Source of the DNA: Afipia sp. 1NLS2
GTDB taxonomy: Bacteria > Pseudomonadota > Alphaproteobacteria > Rhizobiales > Xanthobacteraceae
Length of the DNA: 64,000 bases
Assembly (NCBI RefSeq): GCF_000178995.1
Contig: NZ_ADVZ01000002.1
Span: forward strand, 496,001-560,000
Direction: 5' to 3'
The notes beneath the pieces are model-generated. The model saw only the letters and a list, made by a program, of their open reading frames with translations, did no database searches and was not told the DNA's origin. The translations under genes were made by a program, and so were the position numbers. Shown here piece by piece: positions 45,821 to 54,410 of the stretch. Each line of letters opens with the position of its first letter. Position 1 is the first letter of the stretch.

Positions 45821-46720
45821 TTAGGCAACCGACGTGCCGCGCGTGAAAAACGCACCGATCGTCGCGATCATGCGATCGAGAATGAAGCCGACGATGCCGA
45901 CGTAGACCAGCGCGAGAATGATTTCGCTGATGTGCGAGGAATTCCACGCATCCCAAATAAAGAAGCCGATGCCGACACCGCCGATCAGCATTTCGGCGGC
46001 GATAATTGCAAGCCACGACAAGCCGATGCCGATCCGCAGGCCCGTAAAGATATAGGGCGCGGCCGACGGGATCATAATCTTCCAGAAAAACTCGAATGGG
46101 TTGAGCCGGACCACCGCCGCCACGTTGCGATAGTCCTGCGGAATGTTGCGGATGCCGACAGCGGTGTTGATGATGATTGGCCAGATCGAGGTGATGAAGA
46201 TCACGAAGATCGCCGAGGGTTGGCCGTCGCGAAACGCGGCAAGCGACAACGGCAGCCACGCCAGCGGTGGAATAGTCCGCAGCACCTGGAAGATCGGATC
46301 GAGGCCACGCATCGCCCAGATCGACTGTCCCACCAGTGTCCCGAGCGCGATGCCTGCAATCGCCGCGAGCGAATAACCCAGCGCAACGCGCTGCAAGCTT
46401 GCCGACAGATGCCAGAACAGACCCTTGTCGATGCCGCCATTGTCGAAGAACGGATCGAAGATGAGATCCTTGGTATCCCTGAACACCTTCAGCGGCGGCG
46501 GCAGCGTCGCGCCCGCCTTGCTGCACAGCAATTCCCAGACCACGAGAAACAGCGCGAGGACGATGAGAGGCGGCACAATCCGCGCAGCCGCAGATTGCGC
46601 AAGCTTCCATGCTTTATCGCTTCTTGGCCGACGCTTGATCTCCATCTTGAATACGGGCGCTGACTCAGAAGGTCCGGAGACCTTTACCGCAACTTCAGAT
46701 TTAACCGCGGGCATATTCAT
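45821..46720 (-). CDS. nrtB: Nitrate ABC importer permease (NrtB-like)
   Basis: 299 aa from the ATG at 46720 (GGGAG eight bases upstream). Six helices and the conserved loop IMIPSAAPYIFTGLRIGIGLSW. It resembles NrtB/TauC/SsuC permeases, with the family-typical RTIPPLAWLPLSLAAF (about 170-185). It forms the membrane channel of the nitrate importer. It ends 10 nt before the ATPase gene. Confidence 0.9.
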   Translation of the reverse strand: MNMPAVKSEVAVKVSGPSESAPVFKMEIKRRPRSDKAWKLAQSAAARIVPPLIVLALFLVVWELLCSKAGATLPPPLKVFRDTKDLIFDPFFDNGGIDKGLFWHLSASLQRVALGYSLAAIAGIALGTLVGQSIWAMRGLDPIFQVLRTIPPLAWLPLSLAAFRDGQPSAIFVIFITSIWPIIINTAVGIRNIPQDYRNVAAVVRLNPFEFFWKIMIPSAAPYIFTGLRIGIGLSWLAIIAAEMLIGGVGIGFFIWDAWNSSHISEIILALVYVGIVGFILDRMIATIGAFFTRGTSVA

Positions 46721-46778
46721 TACGTGTCGTCTCCCGGAATAGTAGATGAACCGCCTACGCACGGGCGGCTCGCGATCA

Positions 46779-48095
46779 TCACGCATCCACACGCTTGATG
46801 GTCAGCGACTTGAGATAGGCGGCGGGATTCTCGGGATCGAAAACCTTGCCGTCGAAGAACGTCTCCTTGCCACGCGAGGTCGACGCCGGAATGTCAGCAG
46901 CCGCCACGCCAAGGGTTTTCGCTGCGTCCCGCCAGAGATCTTCTCGGTTCACCTTCGCGATCAGCGCCTTGGTGTCCGTGCTCGCCGGCATTTTTCCCCA
47001 GCGGATATTCTCAGTCAGAAACCAGAGATCGTGGCTCTGAAAAGGATAAGAGGCGTGATCGCGCCAGAACTTCATCAACAACGGACTGTTCCTCTCCACG
47101 CGGCCGGTGCCGTAATCGAAATTGCCCTTGATCCGCTCATCAATGTCGCCGACAGGTACATTCATCCACTGACGCTTGGCGCTGATCGCAGCCAGTTCGT
47201 CCTTGTTGGAATCCTTGTCGCACCACTGCAGGGCTTCCATCACCGCCATCAGCAGCGCCTTGGCGGCGCGCGGATTCTTCTCGACCCACGCCGCGCGCAT
47301 GCCGAGAACCTTTTCCGGATGATCCTTCCAGATCTCGCCCGTCGTCAGTGCCGAGTATCCGGCCTTCTGGTGGATCAACTGCTCGTTCCACGGTTCGCCG
47401 ACACACAGGCAATCCATGGTGCCGACCTTCATGTTCGCCACCATTTGCGGCGGCGGCACCACGATGGTCTCGACATCCTTGTCGGGATCGATGCCGCCCG
47501 CTGCCATCCAGTAACGAATCCACAGATCATGCGTGCCGCCGGGGAACGTCATCGCCGCCTTGATCGACTTGCCGGCAGCCCTCTTCTTCTCGAACGCCGC
47601 CGCCAGCGGCTTAGCATCGAGCCCGACTTTCAAATCGGCATATTCATTGGCGACTGAAATACCCTGACAGTTCAGATCGAGCCGCGCGAGAATGTGCATC
47701 GGCGTCGGCACGTTATTCTGTGTCACCGTTCCGGCCGATATCTGGTAGGGCATCGGCGTCAGGATATGCGCACCGTCGATGCCGTTGCCTTCGGAGCCGA
47801 GCACGAGATTGTCGCGGGTGGTGCCCCATGAGGCCTGCTTCTCAACCGTGACGTCCGGCATTCCATGCTTGGCGAAGAAACCTTTTTCCTTGGCGACGAA
47901 CAGCGGTGCAGCATCCGTCAGCGCGATGAAGCCGAGTCTGGCCTTGGTTGTCTCCGGACCTGCCGTCTGGGCGAACGCGCCGCCTGGAAAATTCAGGCGG
48001 GCCGCCGCCATGAGCGCAACCGCCCCTGCGCCTGCTTTCAGGACCGCGCGGCGGCTGGTGGATTTTCCGATGACGTCAGTGCTGGATTTGCTCAT
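46779..48095 (-). CDS. nrtA: Nitrate ABC importer binding protein, Tat-exported (NrtA-like)
   Basis: 438 aa. The N-terminus carries a twin-arginine signal (TSRRAVLKAGAGAVALMAAA). The mature part matches NrtA-type nitrate-binding proteins: KARLGFIALTDAAPLFVAKEKGFF at the start, VGEPWNEQLIHQKAG and GVAAADIPASTS near the end. It captures nitrate in the periplasm and delivers it to the permease. It is the first gene of the seven-gene nitrate operon, preceded by a 233-nt gap that holds a sigma-54-like promoter. Confidence 0.92.
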   Translation of the reverse strand: MSKSSTDVIGKSTSRRAVLKAGAGAVALMAAARLNFPGGAFAQTAGPETTKARLGFIALTDAAPLFVAKEKGFFAKHGMPDVTVEKQASWGTTRDNLVLGSEGNGIDGAHILTPMPYQISAGTVTQNNVPTPMHILARLDLNCQGISVANEYADLKVGLDAKPLAAAFEKKRAAGKSIKAAMTFPGGTHDLWIRYWMAAGGIDPDKDVETIVVPPPQMVANMKVGTMDCLCVGEPWNEQLIHQKAGYSALTTGEIWKDHPEKVLGMRAAWVEKNPRAAKALLMAVMEALQWCDKDSNKDELAAISAKRQWMNVPVGDIDERIKGNFDYGTGRVERNSPLLMKFWRDHASYPFQSHDLWFLTENIRWGKMPASTDTKALIAKVNREDLWRDAAKTLGVAAADIPASTSRGKETFFDGKVFDPENPAAYLKSLTIKRVDA

Positions 48096-48176
48096 GTCGC
48101 TGCCTTCTGAAATCGCTCTTCGTCAGGCATCGGTACGCTGGATGGGAGGCCCGGCCGTTCCTGACCACCTCTAATA

Positions 48177-48193
48177 ATCAACTTCCATGCCAA
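48177..48193 (-). promoter_or_regulatory. Candidate sigma-54 promoter of the nitrate operon
   Basis: On the minus strand TTGGCATGGAAGTTGAT compares with the sigma-54 consensus (TTGGCAC, spacer, TTGCW) with two mismatches, one of them in the -12 GC. It is about 80 nt upstream of nrtA. It overlaps a TGCCA-N5-TGGCA palindrome (48188-48202), which could explain the match by chance. The 5' leader contains an imperfect stem (GTCAGG near 48164 with CCTGAC near 48124). The rest of 48096-48328 is AT-rich near 48200-48235 and holds no gene. Confidence 0.4.
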
Positions 48194-48202
48194 CCACTGG
48201 CA
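48188..48202. repeat. Palindrome upstream of nrtA
   Basis: TGCCA-ACCAC-TGGCA, perfect five-base arms, 15 bp overall. It overlaps the sigma-54-like -24 region. Palindromes of this size before nitrogen genes can be operators for LysR-type or other regulators; identity unknown. Confidence 0.35.
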
Positions 48203-48328
48203 CGATAAATTATCATTATATTTCAGTATTTTAATTCAGCTTTGGATGCGCCGTGCGACTTCCCGGAAAATGCAGCGCTGCTCATCATTTCAACGGAACT
48301 GCTCACAATTTGCGCACTGCACAAACGT

Positions 48329-50056
48329 TCAGCGAGTCGCACGCAGCATGGCCAGCAGCGTCACGACGGCGATCGCCAGAAGCGCCGACACGCACTGCCA
48401 GACCAGCACCGGATTTCGCTCCAGCAGTGGGACCGCAGATGCATCGCGGAAGGCAGGGTTGGGATGGCGAAGGTCGAACACGAAAGCTGACAGCGCGTCA
48501 TATCGGGCCGCCGGATCGGGCTGGACAGCTTTTCGCAGCGCGCCGTCGACCCACAACGGAATGCCACGCTCCTCATTGACCGCAGATCGGTATCTGAGCT
48601 TGCGCTGCAAGGCGCGGGTCCGCGCCCGTCCCGCCGCCGGACCGAATGGCAATCGCCCTGTCAGCATCTGATAGGCGATCACACCCAGAGAATAGAGATC
48701 GGACTGCGGCGAGCCTGCCGCGCCGAGAAAATATTCGGGCGCGGTGTATTGGACCGTTCCGAGAATTTCACCATCCAGTTCGGGCATCGTTTCGGCAACG
48801 CCAGCGACGCGGGTAGAACCGAAATCGATGATCCTGACCGTGCCGGCGGCATCGATCATGATGTTGTCGGGCCGCAGATCCTGATGCAGCATTTCCTTTT
48901 GGTGGAAAGCGCCAAGGCCTTTCGCAATCTGCTCGACGATTTTGCGGACGGTTTCAAGATCAGGCCGTGGGTTGTCGATCATCCATTGCACAAGACTCCT
49001 CCCCTCAACAAACTCCATGACGACATAGAGATAGTTGCGGGCTCTTGTCTGCGCCTGCGGTTTCAAGACGTGCGGGCTGTCGATACGCCGGGCAATCCAT
49101 TCTTCCATCGCAAAACGCCTGCGGTAGCCCAAGTCTTCACCAAGATCGATCGAGGGCGTTTTTAAGGCGACGAGGCGATCTGCCGCTACATCCGTCGCAA
49201 GATAGATGTGGCTGCGGGCGCTGGCATGAATTTCGCGAATGATCCGATAACCGTCAAACTCCGCCCTCGCCTCCAGTAACGGCGGCAGCGGCAGTTCGGA
49301 GACACGAAGAAATTCATCGGCTTGCATTTTCGGCAGCCGATCGACACAAATGATCTGTATCGTGAGATTGTCGGGGCTGCCGCGATCGAATGCTGCTCGA
49401 CCGATGATGCGCGCGGCGGCATCAAGATCATCGGCGTTGGCTGTAATGGTATCGACGACAAAGCGCGGCGGCACGTATTCGTAGATACCATCCGTCGCCA
49501 GTACAAAGACATCACCGACCGCGAGCGGGACGGTGCGGTAGTCGATTTCGATCTGCGGATTCACCCCAAGCGCTCGCCCGAGATAGCTTTCGACCGACGA
49601 CGGTGTGACGCGGTGATCCTCCGTCAGTTGCTCCAGTGTATTCCCGGCCACACGATAGATGCGGCAATCGCCGATATGAAACAAGTGCGCCGTAGCCGAT
49701 TTGAACACGACTGCGCTGAATGTGCAGACGTACCCTTTGTCACTGTCGTAAGGATTCAGTCCCCGCCGCGTCTGCGCATGAAGCCAGGAATTTGTTGCGG
49801 CGATCACCCGCTGGGCGGATGTCTTCACCGACCAGGATTCGGACGTGCAGTAATAGTCGGTCAGAAAGCTCTTGACCGCGGACTCGCTGGCGATCCGGCT
49901 GACATCGCTGCTGCTGATTCCATCAGTCAGGACCGCCGCAATGCCCTTCATCGACAGCAGCGGCTCGTCCGGGATCAGGACGCCATGAAAGTCCTGGTTG
50001 GATTCCTTGCGCCCCTTGTCGGAATACTGGCCGATGGACAGGCTGAGTGTGGACAT
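48329..50056 (-). CDS. Bifunctional PP2C phosphatase / Ser-Thr protein kinase, membrane anchored
   Basis: 575 aa. N-terminal PP2C domain (about 6-240): SNQDFHG, VLTDGIS, HIGDCRIYRV, LATDGIYEYV and SPDNLT, all metal-ligand positions kept. C-terminal Hanks-type kinase (about 270-520): Lys in LVALKTPS, catalytic loop HQDLRPDN (HRD with Gln in place of Arg), IIDFGSTRV, and a later APEYFL. A final helix (about 550-570) anchors it, so kinase and phosphatase face the cytoplasm. Fusions of this kind occur next to nitrate genes in several Proteobacteria, suggesting control of nitrate uptake or reduction by phosphorylation. No substrate is identified. It lies downstream of the FNT channel gene. Confidence 0.93.
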   Translation of the reverse strand: MSTLSLSIGQYSDKGRKESNQDFHGVLIPDEPLLSMKGIAAVLTDGISSSDVSRIASESAVKSFLTDYYCTSESWSVKTSAQRVIAATNSWLHAQTRRGLNPYDSDKGYVCTFSAVVFKSATAHLFHIGDCRIYRVAGNTLEQLTEDHRVTPSSVESYLGRALGVNPQIEIDYRTVPLAVGDVFVLATDGIYEYVPPRFVVDTITANADDLDAAARIIGRAAFDRGSPDNLTIQIICVDRLPKMQADEFLRVSELPLPPLLEARAEFDGYRIIREIHASARSHIYLATDVAADRLVALKTPSIDLGEDLGYRRRFAMEEWIARRIDSPHVLKPQAQTRARNYLYVVMEFVEGRSLVQWMIDNPRPDLETVRKIVEQIAKGLGAFHQKEMLHQDLRPDNIMIDAAGTVRIIDFGSTRVAGVAETMPELDGEILGTVQYTAPEYFLGAAGSPQSDLYSLGVIAYQMLTGRLPFGPAAGRARTRALQRKLRYRSAVNEERGIPLWVDGALRKAVQPDPAARYDALSAFVFDLRHPNPAFRDASAVPLLERNPVLVWQCVSALLAIAVVTLLAMLRATR

Positions 50057-50068
50057 GGACGGTCACAT

Positions 50069-50105
50069 CGAAGGAGCCTCACCTTAAGCAGGTGAGGCTC
50101 CTTCG
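50069..50105. repeat. 16-bp perfect hairpin before the kinase start
   Basis: Arms CGAAGGAGCCTCACCT and AGGTGAGGCTCCTTCG with loop TAAGC, between the FNT stop and the kinase ATG. It ends 12 nt before the kinase start codon, so it could act as terminator, RNA stabiliser or block to ribosome entry. No T-tract follows. Confidence 0.75.
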
Positions 50106-50116
50106 TCCAATCGCGA

Positions 50117-50938
50117 TCAGGCGACAGCGCGCAGGTCACGCTTCGGCGCGGTCTTCACGTGGGTCGCATACAGCGTCAGGCCAGTGAAGGACAGGCCGCC
50201 CACGAGGTTGCCGAGCGCCGTCGGAATCTCGTTCCAGATCAGATAGTCCATGACCGAGAACGGGGCATGCAGCATCAGGCCTGCGGGAAACAGGAACATG
50301 TTCACAACCGAATGCTCGAACACCATGTAGAAGAACAGCATGATCGGCATCCACATCGCGATCACCTTGCCGCTGACGGTCGTCGAGACCATCGCGCCCA
50401 CCACGCCGGTCGAGACCATCCAATTGCAGAGCATGCCGCGCATGAACAGCGTGATCATGCCCATCGCGCCGTGTGAAGCATAACCGAGCGTGCGCGCCTC
50501 GCCGACATTGCCGATCACCGCACCAACCTTGTCGGGCGCCTGGGTGAAGCCGTAAGTCGTGACGAACGCCATCATGAACGCAACCGTCAGCGCACCGCCG
50601 AAGTTACCGACGAACACCAAACCCCAGTTGCGCAACACACCGCCGAGCGTGCAGCCCGGCCGCTTGTTCAGCCACGCGAGCGGTGCCAGCACGAACACGC
50701 CCGTCAGCAAATCGAATCCGAGCAGGTAGAGCATGCAGAAGCCGACCGGAAACAGGATGGCGCCTGCGAGCGGCTGTCCGGTATTAACGTTGATGGTTAC
50801 TGCGAACCACGCGGCAAGCGCGAGAATGGCTCCTGCCATGTAGGCACGGATCAAGGTATCCCGTGTCGACATGAAGATTTTGGATTCCCCTGCGTCCACC
50901 ATCTTGGTGACGAATTCCGAAGGTGCGAGATAAGACAT
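50117..50938 (-). CDS. Formate/nitrite transporter family channel (FocA/NirC-like)
   Basis: 273 aa from the ATG at 50938, chosen by an AGGAG site six bases upstream. Six helices, with the family signatures AGAILALAAWFAVTIN, GFCMLYLLGFDLLTGVFV, WGLVFVGNFGGAL and MGMITLFMRGMLCNWMVSTGV, then EHSVVNMFLFPAG and EIPTALGNLVGG. With the nitrate genes downstream and a perfect sigma-54 promoter, nitrite rather than formate is the likely cargo. The family includes NirC-type channels that import or export nitrite. Confidence 0.9.
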   Translation of the reverse strand: MSYLAPSEFVTKMVDAGESKIFMSTRDTLIRAYMAGAILALAAWFAVTINVNTGQPLAGAILFPVGFCMLYLLGFDLLTGVFVLAPLAWLNKRPGCTLGGVLRNWGLVFVGNFGGALTVAFMMAFVTTYGFTQAPDKVGAVIGNVGEARTLGYASHGAMGMITLFMRGMLCNWMVSTGVVGAMVSTTVSGKVIAMWMPIMLFFYMVFEHSVVNMFLFPAGLMLHAPFSVMDYLIWNEIPTALGNLVGGLSFTGLTLYATHVKTAPKRDLRAVA

Positions 50939-51044
50939 CGAAGCTCCTCTGTGGTTCATCGCTGGAACCGGCGCGGCCCAGCAGCAAGCCTCAGCCGAGG
51001 GGCATCGGCTCGCTGACAGGTCTCGATTGACCCATCCCTTGCAG

Positions 51045-51061
51045 AGCAATCACCGTGCCAA
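51045..51061 (-). promoter_or_regulatory. Sigma-54 promoter, full consensus match
   Basis: The minus strand reads TTGGCACGGTGATTGCT, which matches YTGGCACGRNNNTTGCW at every fixed position. The predicted start lies about 96 nt before the FNT ATG. Sigma-54 with NtrC is the standard control of nitrogen assimilation genes, so this links the channel, and perhaps the kinase, to nitrogen starvation. Confidence 0.85.
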
Positions 51062-51208
51062 ATGCTTCAAGACGGCGCAGATCGCGAAATTGTGGGCGTC
51101 GTATTGGTCAATGGCGCACGCTCATGGCCATCTGACGTTTGGAGATGCACGATGTCGAAGCATTCGCCCATGCTTTGGGCACGACACTTCCGGAGCAGAG
51201 GGCTGAAA

Positions 51209-51230
51209 TACGAAAAATGCCTATTTCGTA
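51209..51230. repeat. TACGAAA-N8-TTTCGTA inverted repeat
   Basis: Perfect 7-bp arms with an 8-nt spacer, upstream of the sigma-54 promoter and 67 nt before rimO. A regulator dimer site is plausible. It does not fit the usual NtrC, FNR or NnrR patterns. Confidence 0.4.
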
Positions 51231-51297
51231 GGGAGATAGTGCCTTGAAATGACCCACGATCAAGGATAGCCATCCGCTTTCAACGGACCCCCTGATC

Positions 51298-52620
51298 ATG
51301 ACCACGGCCAGCGCGCCCAAAATCAGCTTCGTCTCTCTGGGATGCCCCAAGGCTTTGGTGGATTCCGAGCGCATCATCACCCGCCTCCGCGCGGAAGGCT
51401 ACGAACTCGCCCGCAAGCACGACGGCGCGGACATCGTCATCGTCAACACCTGCGGCTTTCTGGACAGCGCCAAACAAGAATCGCTCGGCGCGATCGGTGA
51501 GGCCATGGCCGAGAATGGCAAGGTCATCGTCACCGGCTGCATGGGCGCGGAACCCGAGCAGATCGAGAAGGAATACCCCAACGTCCTGTCGATCACCGGC
51601 CCGCAGCAATATGAGAGCGTCTTGGAGGCCGTGCATCGCGCCCTGCCGCCGATGCACAACCCGCATCTCGATCTTGTGCCGCCGCAGGGTATCAAGCTGA
51701 CGCCGCGGCACTACGCTTATTTGAAGATTTCAGAAGGCTGCAACAACCGCTGCACCTTCTGCATCATCCCGAAGCTGCGCGGCGATCTCGTCTCACGCCC
51801 GGCGAACGACGTGCTGCGTGAAGCCGAGAAGCTCGTCGCCGCCGGTGTCAAGGAATTGCTCGTCGTCTCGCAGGATACTTCAGCTTACGGCATCGACATT
51901 AAATACGAGTCGAGTCCGTGGAAGGATCGCGATGTCCGCGCGCGCTTTCTCGATCTGACGCGTGAACTCGGTGAACTCGGCGCGTGGGTCCGTCTGCAAT
52001 ATGTCTACCCCTATCCGCATGTCGATGACGTCATCGCGTTGATGGGCGGCAACATCCTTCCCTATCTCGATATCCCCTTCCAGCACGCCAACCCGGAAGT
52101 GCTCAAGCGCATGCGCCGCCCGGCCGCGCAGGACAAGACGCTCGCGCGCATCCACAAGTGGCGCGAGCAATGTCCCGACCTCACTTTGCGCTCGACCTTC
52201 ATCGTCGGTTTCCCGGGCGAGACTGAATCCGAATTCCAGGATCTACTCGACTGGCTGGACGAGGCGCAGATCGACCGCCTCGGTTGCTTCAAGTATGAGC
52301 CCGTCGCGGGCGTGACCTCGAACGCGCTGGACAATCCCGTACCGGACGAGATCAAGACCGCGCGCTGGAACGCGTTGATGGCACGGCAGCAGAAGATTTC
52401 CGCGCAGCGGTTGAAGCGCAAGGTCGGCACGCGCCAGCAGGTCATCATTGATGAAATCGGGCCCAGCGTCGCGAAGGGCCGCTCGAAAGCCGACGCGCCG
52501 CAGATCGACGGCTCGGTTTACGTCTCAAGCCGCCGTCCACTGAAGGTCGGCGACATCGTCACCGCGAAGATCGAACGCGCAGACGAGTACGATCTCCACG
52601 GCACCGTGGCGGGATTCTGA
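51298..52620 (+). CDS. rimO: Ribosomal protein S12 methylthiotransferase
   Basis: 440 aa. Radical SAM methylthiotransferase: N-terminal UPF0004 domain with Cys in [18 protein letters not shown] and GCMGAEP, the radical SAM CxxxCxxC as CNNRCTFC (about 147-154), and a C-terminal TRAM domain ([19 protein letters not shown]). GGDEF-like or MiaB-specific motifs are absent; YDLHG near the end is a RimO feature. It adds a methylthio group to the conserved Asp of ribosomal protein S12. It diverges from the nitrite channel gene. Confidence 0.94.
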   Translation: MTTASAPKISFVSLGCPKALVDSERIITRLRAEGYELARKHDGADIVIVNTCGFLDSAKQESLGAIGEAMAENGKVIVTGCMGAEPEQIEKEYPNVLSITGPQQYESVLEAVHRALPPMHNPHLDLVPPQGIKLTPRHYAYLKISEGCNNRCTFCIIPKLRGDLVSRPANDVLREAEKLVAAGVKELLVVSQDTSAYGIDIKYESSPWKDRDVRARFLDLTRELGELGAWVRLQYVYPYPHVDDVIALMGGNILPYLDIPFQHANPEVLKRMRRPAAQDKTLARIHKWREQCPDLTLRSTFIVGFPGETESEFQDLLDWLDEAQIDRLGCFKYEPVAGVTSNALDNPVPDEIKTARWNALMARQQKISAQRLKRKVGTRQQVIIDEIGPSVAKGRSKADAPQIDGSVYVSSRRPLKVGDIVTAKIERADEYDLHGTVAGF

Positions 52621-52627
52621 AACAGTC

Positions 52628-53605
52628 TTACGGCTTGAGCACCGACGCACCGGTCGTGACACGGCTTTCAAGATCGATGTGCGCCTTGGCGGCATCCTTC
52701 AGCGCATAGGCGCGATTGATCGGCACATGAAGCGTACCGTCGATTACGGCGGCAAACAGCGCGTCCGCACCCTCGATCAATTCCTTGCGCGTGCCGATGT
52801 GGTCGGCAAGCTTGGGGCGCGTGATGAACAGCGACCCATGCGTGTTCAATTCATTGACCGAAAACGGCGGCACCGCGCCGGACGCATTGCCGAAGCTGAC
52901 CATCAGGCCGCGCTTTTTCAGTGAACGCAAAGAACCCTGGAACGTATCCTTGCCGACGCCGTCATAGACCACGTCGCACAATTCTCCGCGGCTGATCTGC
53001 TTCACACGCTCGGCGAAATCCTCCTCCTTGTAGAGGATGACGTGGTCGCAGCCATTCGCCAGCGCGAGATCGGCCTTTTCCTTTGAACCGGCGGTGCCGA
53101 TCACGGTCGCACCAAGCGCCTTGGCCCATTGGGACGCGAGAAGCCCGATACCGCCCGCCGCTGCGTGGATCAGCACACGGTTGCCGGGCTGAACATGAAA
53201 CGTCTTATGCAAAAGATACCAGACCGTCAGACCTTTCAGCATCAGCACGGCGCCCTGCTCGTAGGTGATGTGATCGGGCAGTTTCACCAGCCGGTCGGCG
53301 GGCGCGTTGCGTTCCGTCGCATACGCGCCAAGGTTGAGGTAATAAGCCACCCTGTCGCCGGGATGGAAATTAGTCACCCCTGGCCCAACCGCCGTGATTT
53401 CACCCGCGCCTTCGTGGCCGACCGTGAACGGCAGGCTCGGCGCTTTGTACAGCCCGGTGCGGAAATAGCAGTCGATAAAATTAATACCGATCGCATGATG
53501 GCGAATTCGGACCTCACCCTGGCCGGGCGGAGGCAGTTCGACGTCCTCATAGGTCAGGACATCCGGTCCCCCGAGTTTGTGCACCCGCACAGCCTTGATC
53601 ATCAT
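52628..53605 (-). CDS. NADPH:quinone oxidoreductase (MDR/QOR family)
   Basis: 325 aa, with GGGAGA before the first of two ATGs. Medium-chain dehydrogenase without zinc ligands: GVNFIDCYFRTG-like HAIGINFIDCYFRTGLYK, a GHEGAGEI stretch, HAAAGGIGLLASQWAKALG (NADPH motif) and the QOR hallmark NGCDHVILYKEEDF. It reduces quinones, one electron at a time, with NADPH. It is convergent with rimO, the stops being 7 nt apart. Confidence 0.88.
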   Translation of the reverse strand: MMIKAVRVHKLGGPDVLTYEDVELPPPGQGEVRIRHHAIGINFIDCYFRTGLYKAPSLPFTVGHEGAGEITAVGPGVTNFHPGDRVAYYLNLGAYATERNAPADRLVKLPDHITYEQGAVLMLKGLTVWYLLHKTFHVQPGNRVLIHAAAGGIGLLASQWAKALGATVIGTAGSKEKADLALANGCDHVILYKEEDFAERVKQISRGELCDVVYDGVGKDTFQGSLRSLKKRGLMVSFGNASGAVPPFSVNELNTHGSLFITRPKLADHIGTRKELIEGADALFAAVIDGTLHVPINRAYALKDAAKAHIDLESRVTTGASVLKP

Positions 53606-53654
53606 TTTCTCCCTGCACTACTTGCGGAGACGGAAATGCATCGGGCGGCAAATG

Positions 53655-54410
53655 TCAACGTGGAGGATCGGCAGCCTGCCGGAACGGCTTATGCTTACGC
53701 CGGTTGCGCTTCGCCAGCACGTTGAATGTCTCCACGGCTCCGGAGAACACGATCGCAGTGTATATGTAGGCGCGCGGGATGTGGAAGCTCAGGCCGTCAG
53801 CGACGAGCGCAACGCCGATCAGTACCAGGAACGCCAGCGCCAACATCTTGGTCGTGGGATACTCCGCGACGAAGGCCGCGACCGGCCCCGATGACAGATA
53901 CATCACCGCGCAGGCGATGATGACGGCGGCAATCATAATCCGTAGATCCTGCGCCATGCCGATCGCCGTAATGACGGAATCCAGCGAGAAAATGATATCG
54001 ATCACAACGATCTGGACGATCACCCAGGCGAACGCGTTCGTCGAGCGCGACGCGACCACCTCGCCGTCAGTCGGCCCTTCGACCTCCGCATGAATTTCAT
54101 GCGTGGCCTTGGCGATCAGGAACAGGCCGCCGCCAATCAGGATCAGGTCGCGCCACGACAGATCAATGCCCATCACGGTAAGCACCGGCGCGGTCAATCC
54201 GATCAGCCATACCAGCATCGACAGCAGCAGGATACGGAAGACCAGCGCCAGCGCGAGACCGATTCGGCGGGCACTTTTCGCCTGCGCCGCAGGAATTCGC
54301 GACACAATCACTGACAGGAAGATCACGTTGTCGATGCCAAGAACAATTTCGAGAGCAGTCAGCGTCAGCAGCGCGGCCCATGCTTCCGGGCTCGTCAACA
54401 AATCCATCAT
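53655..54410 (-). CDS. TerC-family integral membrane protein
   Basis: 251 aa from the ATG at 54410, which overlaps the pcs stop by four bases. It has seven or eight helices with the TerC motifs LEIVLGIDNVIFLSV (Asp near the start of a helix) and VVIDIIFSLDSVITAIGM (second Asp pair, DxxFSLDS). TerC-type proteins have been linked to tellurite resistance and to manganese export coupled to secretion (Alx, YceF-like). It is downstream of phosphatidylcholine synthase in one transcription unit. Confidence 0.88.
   Translation of the reverse strand: MMDLLTSPEAWAALLTLTALEIVLGIDNVIFLSVIVSRIPAAQAKSARRIGLALALVFRILLLSMLVWLIGLTAPVLTVMGIDLSWRDLILIGGGLFLIAKATHEIHAEVEGPTDGEVVASRSTNAFAWVIVQIVVIDIIFSLDSVITAIGMAQDLRIMIAAVIIACAVMYLSSGPVAAFVAEYPTTKMLALAFLVLIGVALVADGLSFHIPRAYIYTAIVFSGAVETFNVLAKRNRRKHKPFRQAADPPR

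Larger units (their letters stand above)
50939..51297. other. Divergent control region between nitrite channel and rimO
   Basis: Non-coding, about 360 nt. It contains a full-consensus sigma-54 promoter for the channel (51045-51061), a 6-bp hairpin with a six-base loop in its leader (50993-51010), a GCCCA-N5-TGGGC dyad (51166-51180) and the TACGAAA-N8-TTTCGTA dyad (51209-51230). rimO starts at 51298, so its promoter must also be here. Confidence 0.6.

Noticed and set aside
50993-51010. Six-base-loop hairpin in the FNT leader as a NasT/ANTAR target
   Set aside because: The hexaloop does not carry the conserved A and G, and no second hairpin of the same type is adjacent.
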